From assembly GCA_052035295.1 (NCBI GenBank), contig JBPOHS010000001.1, positions 1 through 64,000 on the forward strand: 64,000 nt of DNA, read 5' to 3'. The notes beneath the pieces are model-generated. The model saw only the letters and a list, made by a program, of their open reading frames with translations, made no database searches and was not told the DNA's origin. Made by a program: the position numbers and the translations under genes. Shown one piece after another: positions 16,004 through 25,564 of this stretch (position 1 is the stretch's first letter; each line of letters starts with the position of its first letter). The DNA is from HdN1 sp052035295 (lineage in GTDB: Bacteria; Pseudomonadota; Gammaproteobacteria; Pseudomonadales; Ketobacteraceae).

Positions 16004-18430
16004 TTGAAAAAAGAAAATACGGAACATAACGCGCTTTTGTCCCATTGGTCTGACCTGCTCGCGCGTGGCTCTCGCGAGGGCGCCATGATTTCGCTGTTTT
16101 TTCTGGCGCTGTACCTGGGGCTTTCCCTGTTTACCTATGACAAGTCCGACCCGGGCTGGACGACCGTGGGAACGGTTGAGCAGCTGATACACAATGCAGG
16201 CGGTCCGGTGGGCGCCTGGGTCGCGGATGTATTGCTTTCCCTGTTCGGTGTGTTGGCGTTTCTGACACCGGTGTTGATCGCCTACCGTGCGTGGAAAATC
16301 TTTCGTCGCCGCATTGAGCAAAAACGGGTCTGGCCGCTGTTTTTCACCCGCAATCTCGGCTTGATTCTCACCATGGCTGGCGCCGCTGGCCTGGCGTTTC
16401 TGCACCTGCCGCTGCCGGTCGACAATCTGCCGGAATTGATCCCCGTGGGCAAAAATCCGTCGGGTGGCATTATCGGCATTTGGTTGGGGGAGTTCGGCTA
16501 CAACCGTGTCGGGCCGGTCGGGACTACTTTGATCCTGCTGACTATCGCACTCACCGGGTTGACAATATTTGCCGATATTTCCTGGATCAAGGCGATGGAT
16601 GCCATCGGTGCGAAGGGGTTGATGGCGTTCCGCTGGCTGGGTGGGCAGCTGCCCGATCCGGTGGCCTGGTATCGCCAACGCCGGGAAGCGAAGTCAGCCA
16701 TTCCTACGCTCAATGCCATTGTCGAAGGCGACAGTGTGCCGGTGATCAAACGAACCAAAAAGGCTGACGCTGGCACGGAAAAACGCACCGAGCCCGTCAT
16801 CGAGAAGAAAAAGCCCGTCGTGGCCGCACCGCCCTTGCTGGCCCGGGTTGTGGAAAAAGCAGAGAGCGTGGTGAAGCCGCCAAAGGAGAAGCCGGCACGG
16901 CCGCTGGACAGCGGTGACGTCGAGGGTGACTTGCCGCCATTGCACTTGCTGGATGTCGTCGACAAGGCCAAGAAAAAAGGCTATTCGGCGGAAGCGCTCG
17001 AAGCCATGTCGCGACTGCTCGAGCTCAAACTCAAGGATTTCGGTATTGAAGCCACGGTGGAAAACGTACTGCCGGGACCGGTGGTCACGCGCTTCGAAAT
17101 TCAGCCCGCACCGGGCATCAAGGTCAGCCGCATCTCCAACCTCGCCAAGGATCTTGCGCGCTCCCTGGCGGTGATCAGTGTTCGTGTGGTGGAAGTTATT
17201 CCGGGCAAGACGTTTGTGGGTATTGAAATCCCCAATGAAAACCGCGAAATGATCCGCCTGAGCGAAATCATCGCTTCCGACGAGTTTGACAAGAACTCCT
17301 CACCCTTGACCCTGGCCCTGGGCAAGGATATTTCCGGTCGCTCGGTGTGCGCTGACCTGGCCCGCATGCCGCACTTGCTGGTGGCAGGTACGACCGGGTC
17401 CGGTAAGTCGGTCGGTTTGAACGCGATGCTGTTGAGCATGCTGTTCAAGGCGCCACCGGCCGAACTCCGACTGATCATGATCGACCCCAAGATGTTGGAG
17501 TTATCGGTGTATGACGGTATCCCGCACTTGCTGACGCCGGTCGTGACCGACATGAAGGAAGCCGCCAACGCCTTGCGCTGGTGTGTGGGTGAAATGGAAC
17601 GTAGATATCGCCTGATGGCCACCATGGGCGTGCGTAACCTGGCTGGCTACAACCGCAAGATCACTGACGCGGAAAAACGCGGCGAGCCAATCAAGGATCC
17701 GTTCTTCAAGCCGGTCATCGATGGTGACAAGGCCCCGGACCTCACCACGCTGCCGTTTGTGGTGGTCGTGATCGATGAATTCGCCGACATGATGATGATC
17801 GTGGGCAAAAAGGTCGAGGAGCTCATTGCGCGTATCGCCCAGAAGGCGCGTGCTGCGGGTATCCACCTGTTGCTGGCTACCCAGCGTCCGTCAGTGGATG
17901 TCATCACCGGTTTGATCAAGGCCAACATTCCCTCGCGGATTGCGTTTCAGGTGTCGTCGAAAATCGATTCGCGCACGATTCTGGATCAAGGAGGCGCTGA
18001 GCAGCTGCTTGGCCACGGCGACATGCTCTATCTGCCGCCGGGAAGCGGCATTCCCGTGCGTGTGCACGGCGCCTTCGTCGATGATGATGAGGTCCATCGG
18101 GTCTGCGCCGATTGGCGTAAACGCGGTGAACCCGATTATCTCGAAGAAATTCTGCAGGGCGGAAGCGAAGCCGGTCCCTTGGGCTTTGGCGAGGAAGGCG
18201 GCGGTGGTGAAGGCGGGGATCCGGAATCGGATCCGCTGTATGACGAGGCGCTGCGCTTCGTCACCGAAACCCGCAAGGCCAGCATTTCGTCGGTACAGCG
18301 CAAGCTCAAGATCGGTTACAACCGGGCCGCCCGGCTGATCGAGGCCATGGAAATGGCCGGGGTGGTGTCGTCGATGCAAACCAATGGTTCCCGTGAAGTG
18401 CTGGCGCCCCCGCCCGTGCATATGAATTGA
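16004..18430 (+). CDS. ftsK: DNA translocase FtsK
   Basis: Septum-located motor that pumps DNA and activates XerCD at dif. Four membrane segments lie in the first 190 residues (for example MISLFFLALYLGLSLF and TLILLTIALTGLTIF). A short charged linker follows, then the RecA-like motor with Walker A GTTGSGKS at 462-469 and Walker B VVVIDEFADMM. The C-terminal gamma winged helix (DPLYDEALRFVTETRKAS onward) reads KOPS sequences. At 808 residues it is much shorter than E. coli FtsK (1329), because the linker is short, as in Pseudomonas. The start is a TTG (MKKENTEHNALLS) without a strong ribosome-binding site. Confidence 0.96.
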   Translation: MKKENTEHNALLSHWSDLLARGSREGAMISLFFLALYLGLSLFTYDKSDPGWTTVGTVEQLIHNAGGPVGAWVADVLLSLFGVLAFLTPVLIAYRAWKIFRRRIEQKRVWPLFFTRNLGLILTMAGAAGLAFLHLPLPVDNLPELIPVGKNPSGGIIGIWLGEFGYNRVGPVGTTLILLTIALTGLTIFADISWIKAMDAIGAKGLMAFRWLGGQLPDPVAWYRQRREAKSAIPTLNAIVEGDSVPVIKRTKKADAGTEKRTEPVIEKKKPVVAAPPLLARVVEKAESVVKPPKEKPARPLDSGDVEGDLPPLHLLDVVDKAKKKGYSAEALEAMSRLLELKLKDFGIEATVENVLPGPVVTRFEIQPAPGIKVSRISNLAKDLARSLAVISVRVVEVIPGKTFVGIEIPNENREMIRLSEIIASDEFDKNSSPLTLALGKDISGRSVCADLARMPHLLVAGTTGSGKSVGLNAMLLSMLFKAPPAELRLIMIDPKMLELSVYDGIPHLLTPVVTDMKEAANALRWCVGEMERRYRLMATMGVRNLAGYNRKITDAEKRGEPIKDPFFKPVIDGDKAPDLTTLPFVVVVIDEFADMMMIVGKKVEELIARIAQKARAAGIHLLLATQRPSVDVITGLIKANIPSRIAFQVSSKIDSRTILDQGGAEQLLGHGDMLYLPPGSGIPVRVHGAFVDDDEVHRVCADWRKRGEPDYLEEILQGGSEAGPLGFGEEGGGGEGGDPESDPLYDEALRFVTETRKASISSVQRKLKIGYNRAARLIEAMEMAGVVSSMQTNGSREVLAPPPVHMN

Positions 18431-18473
18431 TCCGCAATGGCTATTTGTGACGCCCGGGGCCGAAAGGGTGCGT

Positions 18474-18479
18474 TATAAT
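18474..18479 (+). promoter_or_regulatory. Candidate -10 box (TATAAT) upstream of lolA
   Basis: A consensus TATAAT lies 45 bases before the lolA ATG. No good -35 element is at 16-18 bases; TTGTGA at 18445-18450 is 23 bases away. The promoter call is tentative, and lolA may also be read from ftsK. Confidence 0.35.
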
Positions 18480-18523
18480 GCGCGCCTTACCGTGCCCCTA
18501 ATCACTCCTGTGGATTTACTCCC

Positions 18524-19204
18524 ATGCTCCTGTTACGTCGATTCTCCTCTGGTTTGGCCGCTGGTCTGGCCGCCGGGTTGATGGCCGTTTCGTTGGCTGT
18601 CGCCGTGCCACTCGCCTCTGCCCAGGAACTTACACAACAACAAGCCGTGACGTCGCTGGTGTCTGACCTTTCCGCCATGAAGTCGCTGAACGCGACTTTC
18701 CACCAATGGGTCAACGACGCCAAAAATACCGCGTTGCAAGAAGTCACGGGCACCATGTGGATTGCGCGTCCGGGCATGTTTCGCTGGGATACCAATGATC
18801 CTTATCCGCAGCAAATTGTTTCCGACAACCATCTGCTGTGGATCTACGACCTCGATCTGGAACAGGTCACCAAGCGCAAACTCGATAAGCAGGTCGGCAA
18901 TACGCCGGCACTGTTGCTCAGTGGTGACCCGGCGCAACTGGAACAATCCTTCACCATTTCGGCCTTTCGTTTCGATGAAACGGGAGAGCTGAGGTACGAC
19001 CTGGTGCCGAAGTCCAAGGATGCGCTATTTGAATTGTTGCGGGTGCATTTCCGCAGCGGTCGCCTGCATGACATGTTCCTGCGCGACAATCTCGGTCAGA
19101 CCACGCGTATCGAATTCGATATCAAAGCCTACAACGAGAAGATCGACACCTCGGTATTTGCATTCAAACCGCCGAAAAATGTCGACGTGATCGAGGATAT
19201 GTAA
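18524..19204 (+). CDS. lolA: Outer-membrane lipoprotein carrier protein LolA
   Basis: Periplasmic chaperone that takes lipoproteins from LolCDE to LolB. It has a cleavable signal peptide of about 33 residues, ending ASA before QELTQQQ. In the mature part, GTMWIARPGMFRWDTNDPYPQQIV is the LolA hallmark (GxxxIxRPGxFRW), followed by DNHLLWIYDLDLEQVT. The product is 226 residues. rarA begins 4 bases after the stop. Position between ftsK and rarA is conserved. Confidence 0.96.
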   Translation: MLLLRRFSSGLAAGLAAGLMAVSLAVAVPLASAQELTQQQAVTSLVSDLSAMKSLNATFHQWVNDAKNTALQEVTGTMWIARPGMFRWDTNDPYPQQIVSDNHLLWIYDLDLEQVTKRKLDKQVGNTPALLLSGDPAQLEQSFTISAFRFDETGELRYDLVPKSKDALFELLRVHFRSGRLHDMFLRDNLGQTTRIEFDIKAYNEKIDTSVFAFKPPKNVDVIEDM

Positions 19205-19208
19205 ACCC

Positions 19209-20567
19209 GTGTCGGACCTGCTTTCCGCCGATCATCGCCAATGGCAGCCGCTGGCTGCCAGAATGCGTCCGCGCAATCTTGAAGAATACGCCGGGCAATC
19301 CCATCTGTTGGGTGAGGGGTGTCCGCTGCGCAAGGCGTTGGAACAAGGCCAGGCCCATTCGATGATCCTGTGGGGGCCGCCAGGTGTGGGGAAAACCACG
19401 CTGGCCAATCTCATGGCGTCCTATATTGATGCCCAGTTCCTGACACTATCGGCAGTGCTAAGTGGCGTGAAGGAAATTCGCGCCGCCATCGACGAGGCAA
19501 AATATTATCGCCAACAGGGTCGCTTGTGCCTGTTGTTTGTCGATGAAGTTCATCGCTTCAACAAGTCCCAGCAGGATGCCTTTCTCCCGCACATTGAAGA
19601 TGGCACGGTCATTTTTGTTGGCGCCACCACGGAAAACCCTTCGTTCGAACTGAATGGTGCCTTGCTGTCGCGCGCACGTGTCTATGTGCTCAAACCCCTC
19701 GATGCCACCGTGATTGCCGACAAATTGCGGGCAGCGTTGAGCGATGGACGAGGTCTCGCCGACGCGGGTATCGATGTCAACGAAAAGAACCTGGCGAAGA
19801 TCAGCCTCGCTGCCGATGGCGACATGCGACGCGGCTACAATCTGCTGGAAGTGGCTGTTTCCATTGCCCAGGCCGATGGCAGCAGGGAACTGGGCGATGC
19901 TGTCGTTGAACAGGCCCTGGGCGAAGGTGTCCGTCGTTTTGACAAGGGCGGCGACCAATTTTATGACCAGATCTCGGCCCTGCATAAATCGGTGAGAGGT
20001 TCGTCACCCGATGGCGCGCTGTATTGGTTCGTGCGCATGATCGACGGCGGTTGTGACCCGTTGTATATCGCCCGTCGCGTGGTTCGCATGGCCAGCGAGG
20101 ATATCGGTAACGCCGACCCTCGGGCGCTGACGCTGGCGCTCAACGCGTGGGACGTGCAGGAGCGTCTCGGTAGCCCGGAAGGTGAGCTTGCCATTGCCCA
20201 GGCCATCGTGTTCATGGCCTGTGCCGCCAAAAGCAATGCGGTGTACACGGCCTTCAACGAGGTCAAGGCGCTGGTGCGGGCCGGTGGCTCACTGGAAGTG
20301 CCCTTGCACCTGCGTAACGCGCCGACCAAGCTGATGAAAGCGCAGGGCCATGGCGAAGAATACCGCTATGCGCATGATTATCCCGATGGCTACGCCGCCG
20401 GTGAAAAGTATTTGCCAGCGGAAATGGCCGACCAGCAATGGTACGCGCCGGTACCGCGAGGGCTGGAAATCAAGATTGGCGAGAAATTGAAATTCCTTCG
20501 CCAACTGGATGCCCAAAGCGACTGGCACCGTTATAACGACGCCACTGCGACGCGGAGCAAAAAATGA
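19209..20567 (+). CDS. rarA: Replication-associated recombination protein A (AAA+ ATPase)
   Basis: Clamp-loader-like ATPase acting at stalled replication forks. Walker A GPPGVGKT is at 56-63, and Walker B is LLFVDEVHRFNKSQQDAFLP. The arginine-finger region and the C-terminal tetramerisation domain follow, with AYHKSVRG-like text here reading ISALHKSVRGSSPDGALYW. The product is 452 residues. It uses a GTG start at 19209. Its stop overlaps the crcB start (ATGA), so the two are translationally coupled. Confidence 0.96.
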   Translation: MSDLLSADHRQWQPLAARMRPRNLEEYAGQSHLLGEGCPLRKALEQGQAHSMILWGPPGVGKTTLANLMASYIDAQFLTLSAVLSGVKEIRAAIDEAKYYRQQGRLCLLFVDEVHRFNKSQQDAFLPHIEDGTVIFVGATTENPSFELNGALLSRARVYVLKPLDATVIADKLRAALSDGRGLADAGIDVNEKNLAKISLAADGDMRRGYNLLEVAVSIAQADGSRELGDAVVEQALGEGVRRFDKGGDQFYDQISALHKSVRGSSPDGALYWFVRMIDGGCDPLYIARRVVRMASEDIGNADPRALTLALNAWDVQERLGSPEGELAIAQAIVFMACAAKSNAVYTAFNEVKALVRAGGSLEVPLHLRNAPTKLMKAQGHGEEYRYAHDYPDGYAAGEKYLPAEMADQQWYAPVPRGLEIKIGEKLKFLRQLDAQSDWHRYNDATATRSKK

Positions 20568-20953
20568 ATCAGGCAAGCTTGGTTCTGCTGGTCTGCGCCG
20601 GTGGCGCCCTCGGTTCACTGGCCCGATGGATGACGTCCACGTTCATCAATAGCCACTGGCAAAGTCCATTCCCATGGGCCACGCTATGCATCAATCTGGC
20701 CGGATCTGGCGCTTTCGGGCTGGTTTATGCGTGGTCGATGTCACATGATCACTGGCGTGATCCGATACGCATGCTGTTCCTGATGGGCTTCATGGGCGCG
20801 TTCACCACGTTTTCCACGTTTTCCTTTGAGACTTTCCGTCTGCTGGAAGGCGGTAAATTTTTTCTGGCGCTGGCCAATATTCTGGGCTCGGTCACCCTTT
20901 GTTTGTTGGGGACCTGGGCTGGCATGGTGAGCGGCAAACATCTTTTCAACTGA
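20564..20953 (+). CDS. crcB: Fluoride-specific ion channel CrcB/Fluc
   Basis: Small dual-topology membrane channel that exports fluoride. The product is 129 residues with four hydrophobic segments. GGALGSLARW near the N-terminus, the pore asparagine in INLAGSGAFG and the signature FMGAFTTFSTFSFET are present. No fluoride riboswitch is visible, and the gene is expressed from the lolA-rarA unit by a 4-base overlap. Confidence 0.95.
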   Translation: MNQASLVLLVCAGGALGSLARWMTSTFINSHWQSPFPWATLCINLAGSGAFGLVYAWSMSHDHWRDPIRMLFLMGFMGAFTTFSTFSFETFRLLEGGKFFLALANILGSVTLCLLGTWAGMVSGKHLFN

Positions 20954-20990
20954 CATTTCCACCTGAATTTCGAGAGGCAACAAGGACACT

Positions 20991-22271
20991 ATGCTTGACT
21001 CCAAAGTGATACGTACCCAGCTGGACATGGTCGTGGAGCGGCTTGCACTGAGAGGCATGACGGTCGACACGGCACTGTTGGGCGCGCTGGAAGAAAAGCG
21101 CAAGGGGCTGCAGGTACAGACCGAACAATTGCAGAGCGAGCGCAACGCGCGTTCCAAGGCCATTGGCAAAGCCAAGGCGCAGGGCGAAGACGTGGCTCCG
21201 CTCATGGCAGAGGTCGATGCGCTCGGCGACAAACTCGTGCAGTGCGAAAACGAACTCAAGGAACTGATGGCGCAATTGCAGGACGTTTATTATTCCCTGC
21301 CCAATCTGCCGCATGCATCGGTACCGGCGGGCACCTCCGAAGACGACAATGTCGAAGTCAGACGCTGGGGCACACCTAGGGATTTTGATTTTGAACCGAA
21401 GGACCATGTGGATGTTGGCGAATCGCTCGGCGGGCTGGATTTCGAAACCGCCGCCAAAATCACCGGCGCCCGTTTTGTGGTCATGTCCGGCCCGATGGCG
21501 CGCCTGCACCGCGCGCTCATACAGTTCATGCTCGATACGCATACATCGTTCAACGGCTACAAGGAAGTCTACGTTCCCTACATGGTGAACGAGGATTCCC
21601 TGCGTGGCACGGGCCAGCTCCCCAAGTTCGGTCAGGAGCTCTACAAACTTCAGGGCGAAAAGGCGTTTTATCTGATTCCCACGGCAGAGGTGCCTGTCAC
21701 CAACATGCTGCGTGACGAAATCGTGGCCGAAGATCGTCTGCCGCTCAGATTCGTCTGTCACACGCCTTGTTTCCGCAGTGAGGCTGGCGCCCATGGCAAG
21801 GATGTGCGCGGCATGATCCGTCAGCACCAATTTGAAAAAATTGAACTGGTGCAATTGGTCAAGCCAGAGGATTCCTATGTGGCGCTGGAACAGCTGACAT
21901 CGCATGCCGAATCCATCCTGCAGAAGCTGGGTTTGCCTTACCGTGTCGTCGCACTGTGTGGCGGTGATCTCGGTTTTTCCTCAGCCAAAACCTATGACAT
22001 CGAGGTCTGGTTGCCGGGTCAGCAAAAGTATCGTGAAATTTCTTCCTGCAGTAATTTCGAAGATTTCCAGGCTAGGCGCATGCAGGCGAGATTCCGTCCG
22101 GCGCAATCCAAAAAGCCCGAATTGCTGCACACGCTCAATGGCAGCGGTCTGGCCGTGGGGCGCACGCTGGTAGCGATTCTCGAGAATTATCAGCAAGCCG
22201 ATGGCTCGGTCATCGTGCCGGAAGTACTGCGTCCTTACATGGGTGGAGTGGATGTGATTCGCCGCGCGTAA
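20991..22271 (+). CDS. serS: Serine-tRNA ligase
   Basis: Class II synthetase that charges tRNA-Ser and tRNA-Sec. An N-terminal coiled-coil arm (about residues 30-100, rich in K, E and Q) contacts the long variable arm of tRNA-Ser. Motif 2 is FVCHTPCFRSEAGAHGKDVRG (shown here across two blocks), and motif 3 is LNGSGLAVGRTLVAILENYQ. The product is 426 residues. The rarA-crcB-serS-cysG order resembles Pseudomonas. Confidence 0.97.
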   Translation: MLDSKVIRTQLDMVVERLALRGMTVDTALLGALEEKRKGLQVQTEQLQSERNARSKAIGKAKAQGEDVAPLMAEVDALGDKLVQCENELKELMAQLQDVYYSLPNLPHASVPAGTSEDDNVEVRRWGTPRDFDFEPKDHVDVGESLGGLDFETAAKITGARFVVMSGPMARLHRALIQFMLDTHTSFNGYKEVYVPYMVNEDSLRGTGQLPKFGQELYKLQGEKAFYLIPTAEVPVTNMLRDEIVAEDRLPLRFVCHTPCFRSEAGAHGKDVRGMIRQHQFEKIELVQLVKPEDSYVALEQLTSHAESILQKLGLPYRVVALCGGDLGFSSAKTYDIEVWLPGQQKYREISSCSNFEDFQARRMQARFRPAQSKKPELLHTLNGSGLAVGRTLVAILENYQQADGSVIVPEVLRPYMGGVDVIRRA

Positions 22272-22342
22272 TCGCTGGTGAATACGAAGGGGTAAAGGGG
22301 CCTGCCGGGCCCTGCCACTGACCGAATCATTGAGGAAGATCG

Positions 22343-23737
22343 ATGGATTTCTTGCCGCTGTTTGCCAATATCAAGGGTCAGACCTGTCTGGTGATGGGGG
22401 GCGGTAGTGTTGCTGCGCGCAAGGCGAGCCTGTTGGCGCGTGCCGGCGGATGCATCCGTCTGGTCGCACCGGAAGCCTGCGCCAGCGCACTGGATGTCGT
22501 CGTCAGCAGCGGTGGCGAATACCGGTGCAAGCCCTTTGCCGATGCTGATCTGGACGGTGTCGCCCTGGTGGTCGCTGCGACTGATGACGGCGCACTGAAT
22601 GCGCATGTCTCTGATGCGGCAAGACGTCTGCAGATCATGGTCAACGTGGTCGACCAGCCTGAATTGTGCTCGTTCATTTTCCCGTCGATTGTCGATCGCA
22701 ACCCGATTGTGATTGCGGTGTCGAGCGGCGGGGCGTCGCCGGTCCTGGCACGCCTGATCCGTGCCCGCCTCGAAACCCTGGTGCCGGCGTCTTATGGCCG
22801 CCTGGCGGGATTGGTGGGGCGCTTTCGGGAACACGCCAAAAAGGTGTTTCCTGACGTCAATCAGCGTCGTGGATTCTGGGAAAGAATTCTCTCTGGCCCG
22901 GTTGCCGAGATGGTGTTCGCCGGCAAGGAGCGCAAGGCAGAGGAAGCCCTGACAGCGGCTTTTGCGCAGGCGGGTACTGAGACGATTCCCACGGGTGAAG
23001 TCTACCTGGTCGGCGGCGGCCCGGGCGATCCCGATTTGCTGACGTTCCGGGCCCTGCGGCTGATGCAGCAAGCCGATGTCGTGCTGTACGACCGGCTGGT
23101 GAGTCCGCAGGTGCTGGATCTGGTGCGTCGTGATGCCGAGCGCATCCATGTCGGCAAGGAACGCAACAACCACACGCTTCCGCAAGGGGACATCAATCAG
23201 CGTCTGGTGGATCTGGCCAGGCAGGGCAAGCGGGTCTGTCGCCTCAAGGGGGGCGATCCGTTCATTTTTGGGCGCGGCGGCGAGGAAATCGAAACGCTCG
23301 CCGAGAACAATATTCCATTCCAGGTGGTGCCCGGTATTACGGCCGCCTCCGGCTGCGCCAGCTATGCCGGGATTCCATTGACGCATCGGGACTATTCGCA
23401 GTCGGTGCGGTTCGTGACCGGTCACCTGAAAGACGGCACGCTCGATCTGGACTGGCACACACTGGCGTCGGAACGACAGACGCTGGTGTTCTACATGGGC
23501 TTGGTAGGGTTGCCCCATATCTGCGACGCGCTGCAGCAACATGGCCTGCCATCAACCACCCCAGTGGCACTGGTTCAGCAGGGAACGACGCAGCACCAGC
23601 GTGTCGTTATCGGTACCCTCGCCACCATTGGGCCCATGGTGGCAGAGAAACAGGTCAAGGCGCCTACGCTTACCATCGTCGGCGAAGTCGTGAATCTGCA
23701 TGACAAGTTGAAATGGTTTGAACCTGTCGGTGAATAG
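22343..23737 (+). CDS. cysG: Siroheme synthase CysG (trifunctional)
   Basis: Makes siroheme, the cofactor of sulfite and nitrite reductases, from uroporphyrinogen III. Residues 1-210 are the dehydrogenase/ferrochelatase half (MDFLPLFANIKG, CLVMGGGSVAARKA). Residues 215-464 are the methyltransferase half (VYLVGGGPGDPDLLTFRA, VCRLKGGDPFIFGRGGEE). The fused length of 464 matches E. coli (457). It is followed by a chemoreceptor on the same strand. Confidence 0.97.
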   Translation: MDFLPLFANIKGQTCLVMGGGSVAARKASLLARAGGCIRLVAPEACASALDVVVSSGGEYRCKPFADADLDGVALVVAATDDGALNAHVSDAARRLQIMVNVVDQPELCSFIFPSIVDRNPIVIAVSSGGASPVLARLIRARLETLVPASYGRLAGLVGRFREHAKKVFPDVNQRRGFWERILSGPVAEMVFAGKERKAEEALTAAFAQAGTETIPTGEVYLVGGGPGDPDLLTFRALRLMQQADVVLYDRLVSPQVLDLVRRDAERIHVGKERNNHTLPQGDINQRLVDLARQGKRVCRLKGGDPFIFGRGGEEIETLAENNIPFQVVPGITAASGCASYAGIPLTHRDYSQSVRFVTGHLKDGTLDLDWHTLASERQTLVFYMGLVGLPHICDALQQHGLPSTTPVALVQQGTTQHQRVVIGTLATIGPMVAEKQVKAPTLTIVGEVVNLHDKLKWFEPVGE

Positions 23738-23854
23738 TCGTTTTCTTGCGTTGATGCGCCGCTGACCCGCTTGCCGCTTGCATTGGCGCCGGTTCAACTA
23801 TGCTTAGGGATATCGTGTTTGAAAAAACACTGGTTCCTGATAGAGAAGATACCG

Positions 23855-25474
23855 ATGAGCTTGTTGTCGTCTGCGTCCATCCGATTGAAAATCCTGATTA
23901 TTCCGCTGGTTGGCATTCTGGGCTTTGCAGGAGTGATTGCTTATAACTTCTCGGTTTCCAGTGCTTCGAACAGTCGCCTGAATGAAGTCAAAGAAGTTTA
24001 TTACCCCATTCTTGAAAAGGCGGGTGCCTCGGTGGTCGCGCTCGATCGCATTACCGAGATTCTCAACTCTGCCGTGAGTGCGGGGGAAAAGGAGCTGATC
24101 GACGGCGCCGAGGAATATGCGCAGACGGTGCGCGACCATCTGAAGGACATCAAATCGCTGGAACCGCGCCGCAAGGACAAGGTTGCCCAAATTGAATCAG
24201 GATTTGAACGCTATTTCACCCTGGCCCGCAGCCTTTCCGTCGACATGATTGACGGTTCCGTGGGAGCAGGGCAACTGGGTCCTCGTACCAGTGAGATGGC
24301 CTCTTTGCTCAATACGCTGAAGGCGGACATGGAGCATTTCCGGGTCGAGAGTCATGAAATTTTTACGCGCAATATCAACGACACTACCACTGAATTAAGC
24401 AATGCCGTCACGGGTGGGCTATTGACGGCGCTGGTCACCTTCGTGGCGGTGGTGCTGGTTTCCATTTACATCACGTCGAGCATTACCGGCAGCCTCGATC
24501 ACATCGTTCGATCCCTGAAGGACATTGCCCAGGGTGAAGGCGATCTGACCCGCCGTATTCCGCAGAACTCCAAGGATGAAATCGGTGAACTGGTGTACTG
24601 GTTCAATTCGTTCGTGGCCAAACTGCAGGGCATCATCCGCGAGGTGGTAGAAGTGACGGTACCGCTCAACGGGGTTTCCAACGAGTTGAGCCACCTCGCC
24701 AACAAAAGCGAAAACGTCAGTTCGGAACAGCTGGAAGCAACCCGCAACGCCGAACGTTCCATTGGAGAAATGTTTTCCAGTCTCGGTGAAAATGCCTCCA
24801 ACGCCTCCAACGCCGCCGATGCGGCTGCAGCCGCCGATCATGAAACCAAGCAGGGTCGGGAGGTTGTTGATTCCACGGTGTCAGCCATAAATGTGCTCGC
24901 CCAGGAAGTGGAACGTGCCGCCGATACCATCCGTCAACTCGAGGCTGACACTACCAGTGTGGGGAACATTCTCGACGTGATACAGGGGATTGCCGGGCAA
25001 ACCAATCTGCTGGCGCTCAATGCGGCCATCGAAGCCGCTCGCGCAGGCGAGCAAGGCCGTGGCTTCGCCGTGGTCGCCGATGAGGTCCGCACACTGGCCT
25101 CACGCACCCAGGTATCGACCCAGGAAATCCATCTCGTGATTGAGCAGTTGCGCCGCACGGCACGCGCCATTTCGGAAGTCATGGAGCAAGGGCAACGGCG
25201 GGCGCGCGAGAGCGTGGATCAGGCCGCCAAAGCCGGGGAATCCCTGGCGACGATCGCCAGCAAGGTCGAGACCATTTCCAGCATGAACATCCAGATTGCA
25301 TCGGCCACTGAGGAACAACAGCAGACGTCTGCCTTCATCCAGCGTTCGGTGGAAGAGATACGCAGCGCTTCGGAACATGCGGCTGACGGATCGCGCAAAG
25401 TGGCGGAAGCCACCCAGCACCTTACGCAAGCAACGGCGAAACTGAGTCGCGTTACCAGCCAGTTCCGGGTCTGA
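23855..25474 (+). CDS. Methyl-accepting chemotaxis protein
   Basis: Transmembrane chemoreceptor. From the ATG at 23855 (AGAGAAG site upstream) it is 539 residues. TM1 is KILIIPLVGILGFAGVIAY. A helical periplasmic sensor of about 160 residues follows, with no family I recognise. TM2 is LLTALVTFVAVVLVSIYI. The HAMP domain is DHIVRSLKDIAQGEGDLTRR. The signalling hairpin tip has QTNLLALNAAIEAARAGEQG and GFAVVADEVRTLASRT. No C-terminal CheR-tether pentapeptide is seen; it ends SRVTSQFRV. No chemotaxis kinase genes are nearby. The ligand cannot be inferred. A longer frame opens at 23771. Confidence 0.93.
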   Translation: MSLLSSASIRLKILIIPLVGILGFAGVIAYNFSVSSASNSRLNEVKEVYYPILEKAGASVVALDRITEILNSAVSAGEKELIDGAEEYAQTVRDHLKDIKSLEPRRKDKVAQIESGFERYFTLARSLSVDMIDGSVGAGQLGPRTSEMASLLNTLKADMEHFRVESHEIFTRNINDTTTELSNAVTGGLLTALVTFVAVVLVSIYITSSITGSLDHIVRSLKDIAQGEGDLTRRIPQNSKDEIGELVYWFNSFVAKLQGIIREVVEVTVPLNGVSNELSHLANKSENVSSEQLEATRNAERSIGEMFSSLGENASNASNAADAAAAADHETKQGREVVDSTVSAINVLAQEVERAADTIRQLEADTTSVGNILDVIQGIAGQTNLLALNAAIEAARAGEQGRGFAVVADEVRTLASRTQVSTQEIHLVIEQLRRTARAISEVMEQGQRRARESVDQAAKAGESLATIASKVETISSMNIQIASATEEQQQTSAFIQRSVEEIRSASEHAADGSRKVAEATQHLTQATAKLSRVTSQFRV

Positions 25475-25564
25475 TGGTTATCGGGGTAACGCTGCAGGTT
25501 TCAGGCGCCCATGCTCCTGACGCTAAGTAAACAAGCGGAGTCGCTTGGAGGCTGACGGCAACTG